Below, piece after piece: positions 8,265 through 10,000 of a stretch of DNA of 10,000 nt. Under the pieces are notes generated by a model. The model saw nothing but the letters and a program-made list of their open reading frames with translations. It was not told the DNA's origin and ran no database searches. Every line of letters begins with the position of its first letter. Positions within the stretch are counted from its first letter, which is position 1. The position numbers were made by a program, and so were the translations under genes. This stretch comes from Eimeria necatrix (Eukaryota > Apicomplexa > Conoidasida > Eucoccidiorida > Eimeriidae). Location: positions 1-10,000 of the forward strand of contig NW_013654435.1 in NCBI RefSeq assembly GCF_000499385.1. Reading direction: 5' to 3'.

Positions 8265-8300
<36 letters not shown>

Positions 8301-8603
8301 GGAAGTGCTGTCTATTGGGACCCCCCGGGATGGCAAATAGACCCAAATGGAGAAGTCCAAAAGCCCGCAGCCATCGAAGGCTTGCGAGCTGCTGCTGCTG
8401 CTGCTGCTGACGCGCTGCAGCTGGCTGTCAGCAGCTGCAAGCCGGGTGGGGCTTTTGCTGCAGCACTTTTATCTTTTTCTTTTTTCATTTTAATTTCATT
8501 TAATTGTTTTAATTGTTTTTGTTTTATTTTATTCTGTTTTTATTTTCTTCTGGCTGTTTATTGAGGCCCTTTTGCCTTCTTTTCCGCTCGCCCGTTGAAC
8601 TCC

Positions 8604-8658
<55 letters not shown>

Positions 8659-8907
8659 GCTGCAGGTGTTACTGCGGAAGAGATTGATTCTTTGGTGCAC
8701 AAGTTTTTAATTTCTAAAGGGGCTTATCCAGCAGCAATTAATTTCTTTGGTTTTCCCAAGGCGCTTTGCTTCTCCGTCAATGAAGGTATTTAATTAATTC
8801 TTTCTTTTATTTATTTTAATTAATTAATTAATTAATTTATTTATTTGTTTATTTATTTATTTGTTTATTTATTTGCTTCCCTCTCCTCTGTCGGAGCCTG
8901 GACTGTA

Positions 8908-8942
<35 letters not shown>

Positions 8943-10000
8943 GAAGCCCCAAAACCCACCCCCTAACCCGCACACCCTAGACCCTAAACCCTAAACCCTA
9001 AATTAGGGTTTGCTGCAGTTGCCTGCCACGGCATTCCCGACGTGCGCCCTCTGCAAGAAGGGGATATTGTCTCTATAGACTGCACGGCTTTTCTAAACGG
9101 CTTTTTTGGTGAGTCTGGCAGATTTGAAATTAAATTAAATTAAATGTTTAATAAATTAAATATTAAATAATTAATTATTAAATGAAGTAAATGCTTTATT
9201 CGTTTTATTAAAGCCGTTTGTCTTTTAATTTGCAAAAAATATTCAAAAAGGAATTCAATTTGCCGCGTCTCAAGCCCCCTGCATCTGCAGACAATTAATT
9301 AATTAATTAATTAATTAATTAATTAATTATTCAATTAATTAATTAATTAATTAATTAATTAATTAATTAATTAATTAATTAATTAATTAATTAATTAATT
9401 AATTGGTCTATTATTTATTATTTATTTGGCGGAATTGAAAGCGCGTTTTTCATGTTTGAAGATTTCAAATTGAAGGCTATTGAGGTGTACAGACACCAGG
9501 GAGGCTCCCAGGGAGTGTTTGTTCTTTGGTGAAGAGAAAAAGCTTTTATTTTTGATTAATTATTAATTTAATTAATTATTTTACTTTATTTTACCTTTAT
9601 TGTTCAATTAAATGAACAAAAAATCCAAAAAATGAAAAAATGGAAGAAAAGTTGAAGAGCTTTCCGACTGCATGCGCGCAGCTGTCCATACACCTGAATC
9701 AGCCGGAGCCTTACTCCTGCGATCTTTTCTTTTTATTTTTTATTTCTTTTTTATTTTAATTTATTTTTATAATTCTTTTTCATATTTTTAATTCTTTTTT
9801 TCCCTATTTGCTTCCAGGAGACTGCGCTGCTACTGTGGCAGTTGCCCCCGTGGCTCAGCAGCACGCGGACCTCATTGCTGCAGCGAAGGCAGGCAAACCC
9901 TAAACCCTAAACCCTTAAACCCTAAACTCTAAACCCTTAAACCCTAAACCCTAAACCCTTAAACCCTAAACCCTAAACCCTAAACGCTAATCAAGTTGAG
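7446..10000 (+). CDS. Type I methionine aminopeptidase, 3' partial, five exons visible
   Basis: The enzyme removes initiator Met and uses a two-metal centre. Exons: 7446-7764, 8146-8445, 8666-8785, 9019-9108 and 9818-9892; the rest is beyond the window. Exon 1 to 2 joins [25 protein letters not shown], like the LRP..P.P...VP..I.RP.YA region before the catalytic domain of MetAP1. Next come [34 protein letters not shown], then VACHGIPD (His about 250), EGDIVSID (metal Asp about 267) and GD (metal Asp about 278). The two Asp are 11 apart, as in characterised MetAP1. The later ligands (His, Glu, Glu) are not in view. Oddities: GFFGD replaces the usual G(Y/F)HGD, and 21 Ala sit at about 138-158. 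Start: ATG 7446 gives an Arg/Ser-rich leader that could target an organelle; the true start is uncertain and the exon 1 donor GTCAAA is weak. Confidence 0.85.
7765..8145 (+). other. MetAP intron 1 with 39-bp AT tandem and TTTA array
   Basis: A phase-1 intron. Three copies of a 39-40 bp unit (TTAAATTCTTTTTCAATTAA onwards) start at 7777, 7816 and 7856. A TTTA/TTA array then runs from about 8010 to 8138, almost to the acceptor TTTGCTGCAG. The donor GTCAAA is weak, but the phase and the protein join fit. Confidence 0.65.
8238..8300 (+). repeat. Palindromic poly-Ala tract in MetAP exon 2
   Basis: It encodes 21 Ala: GCT codons, a GCA-GCT switch, then GCA codons, so the DNA is a near-perfect CTG/CAG inverted repeat centred at about 8261 while the protein stays all Ala. 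It lies between the N-terminal extension and the catalytic domain, where length change should be tolerated. Confidence 0.85.
8446..8665 (+). other. MetAP intron 2
   Basis: Phase-1 intron, donor GTGGGG and acceptor CTGCTGCAG. Contents are a T-rich segment (about 8465-8560) and a CTG run (about 8605-8662) that leads straight into the acceptor. It splits the Gly codon of KPG|VT. Confidence 0.8.
8786..9018 (+). other. MetAP intron 3 with CTG run and telomere-type repeat
   Basis: Phase-1 intron between NE and VACHGIPD. Donor GTATTT; acceptor TTTGCTGCAG. In order it holds a TTAA/TTTA array (about 8813-8875), a CTG run (8908-8942) and an AAACCCT array that flips to TTAGGGTTT just before the acceptor. 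Confidence 0.85.
8974..9011. repeat. Telomere-type repeat with orientation flip
   Basis: Three to four AAACCCT-type units end in AAACCCTAA, one A, then TTAGGGTTT: a 9-bp inverted repeat. The flipped half ends seven bases before the intron 3 splice site and forms part of the 3' splice region. Confidence 0.85.
9109..9817 (+). other. MetAP intron 4, 709 bp, AT-rich
   Basis: Phase-1 intron, donor GTGAGT, acceptor TTGCTTCCAG. It holds a long TTAA array (about 9293-9403), two GTGTAC/ATACACC elements (9483-9498 and 9679-9694), and a segment at 9657-9677 shared with 7254-7276. No coding content is seen. Confidence 0.8.
9293..9403. repeat. TTAA tetranucleotide microsatellite
   Basis: About 27 near-perfect units of AATT/TTAA, interrupted once by TATTC near 9330. 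Smaller arrays of the same unit lie at about 1914-1962 and 8815-8838, also inside introns. Confidence 0.9.
9893..9994 (+). other. Probable GC donor and telomere-type repeat at start of MetAP intron 5
   Basis: Exon 5 reads [10 protein letters not shown] and then, unspliced, would stop at TAA 9901-9903 inside the AAACCCT array, before the remaining metal ligands. No GT donor lies near the required exon end. AG|GCAAAC at 9892/9893 is a GC-type donor that leaves phase 1, as at the other four junctions. The array (9895-9988) starts two bases into the intron. Confidence 0.5.
9895..9988. repeat. Telomere-type array with 22-bp higher-order unit
   Basis: Three copies of AAACCCT, AAACCCT, AAACCCTT (22 bp; the second copy has AAACTCT in the middle) at 9895-9916, 9917-9938 and 9939-9960, then three plain units and AAACGCT. 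Confidence 0.9.

Noticed and set aside
8513..8710. Leu-rich + strand open frame of 65 aa
   Set aside because: Out-of-frame reading of MetAP intron 2 and the start of exon 3.
1..10000. CRISPR array, prokaryotic operon, tRNA or rRNA genes
   Set aside because: Introns, telomere-type repeats and eukaryotic protein families show a nuclear eukaryotic origin. The 17-bp tandem units have no spacers. No cloverleaf or rRNA segment was recognised.

Overview
The window looks like nuclear DNA of a coccidian apicomplexan, most likely Eimeria. Three things point there: very dense CAG/CTG runs on both strands and in all frames, which give poly-Gln, poly-Ala and poly-Ser tracts inside coding exons; interstitial telomere-type repeats of the 7-bp unit TTTAGGG/AAACCCT; and intron-rich genes with AT-rich, low-complexity introns. 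The genus is inferred from this repeat style and was not checked by a search. Most long open frames here are shadows of CAG repeats, which contain no stop codon in any frame. I called genes only where non-repeat protein sequence, splice sites and reading phase agree.

Layout. (1) About 1-2562, + strand: the 3' part of a p24/TMED (emp24/gp25L, GOLD-domain) cargo-receptor gene. Five exons join in phase, one junction uses a GC-AG intron, and the gene ends in a coiled coil, a membrane helix and a short tail. (2) 2563-4406: no convincing gene. It holds CAG/CTG minisatellites, AT-rich spacer and a TTTAGGG block. (3) About 4409-5421, - strand: the terminal exon of an unrecognised Gln/Ala/Leu-rich protein, with a doubtful upstream exon near 5700-5936. 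(4) 5422-7445: spacer and possible upstream sequence with several unusual short elements, including a perfect 17-bp x5 tandem array, palindromic GTGTAC elements and a GGGGGCCCCC array. (5) 7446-9892 and beyond, + strand: the 5' and central part of a type I methionine aminopeptidase gene. Its internal exons all start and end in phase 1, and telomere-type repeats lie against two of its splice sites.

The genes have unrelated jobs: early secretory trafficking, an unknown role, and co-translational or organellar N-terminal Met removal. They are ordinary eukaryotic neighbours, not an operon. The most unusual material is non-coding: a dispersed element with consensus near GAGCTGYCTGTACACC, about 16 copies between 5.19 and 9.7 kb in both orientations and not seen by eye in the first 5.1 kb, and the close fit of telomere-type repeats to splice sites.
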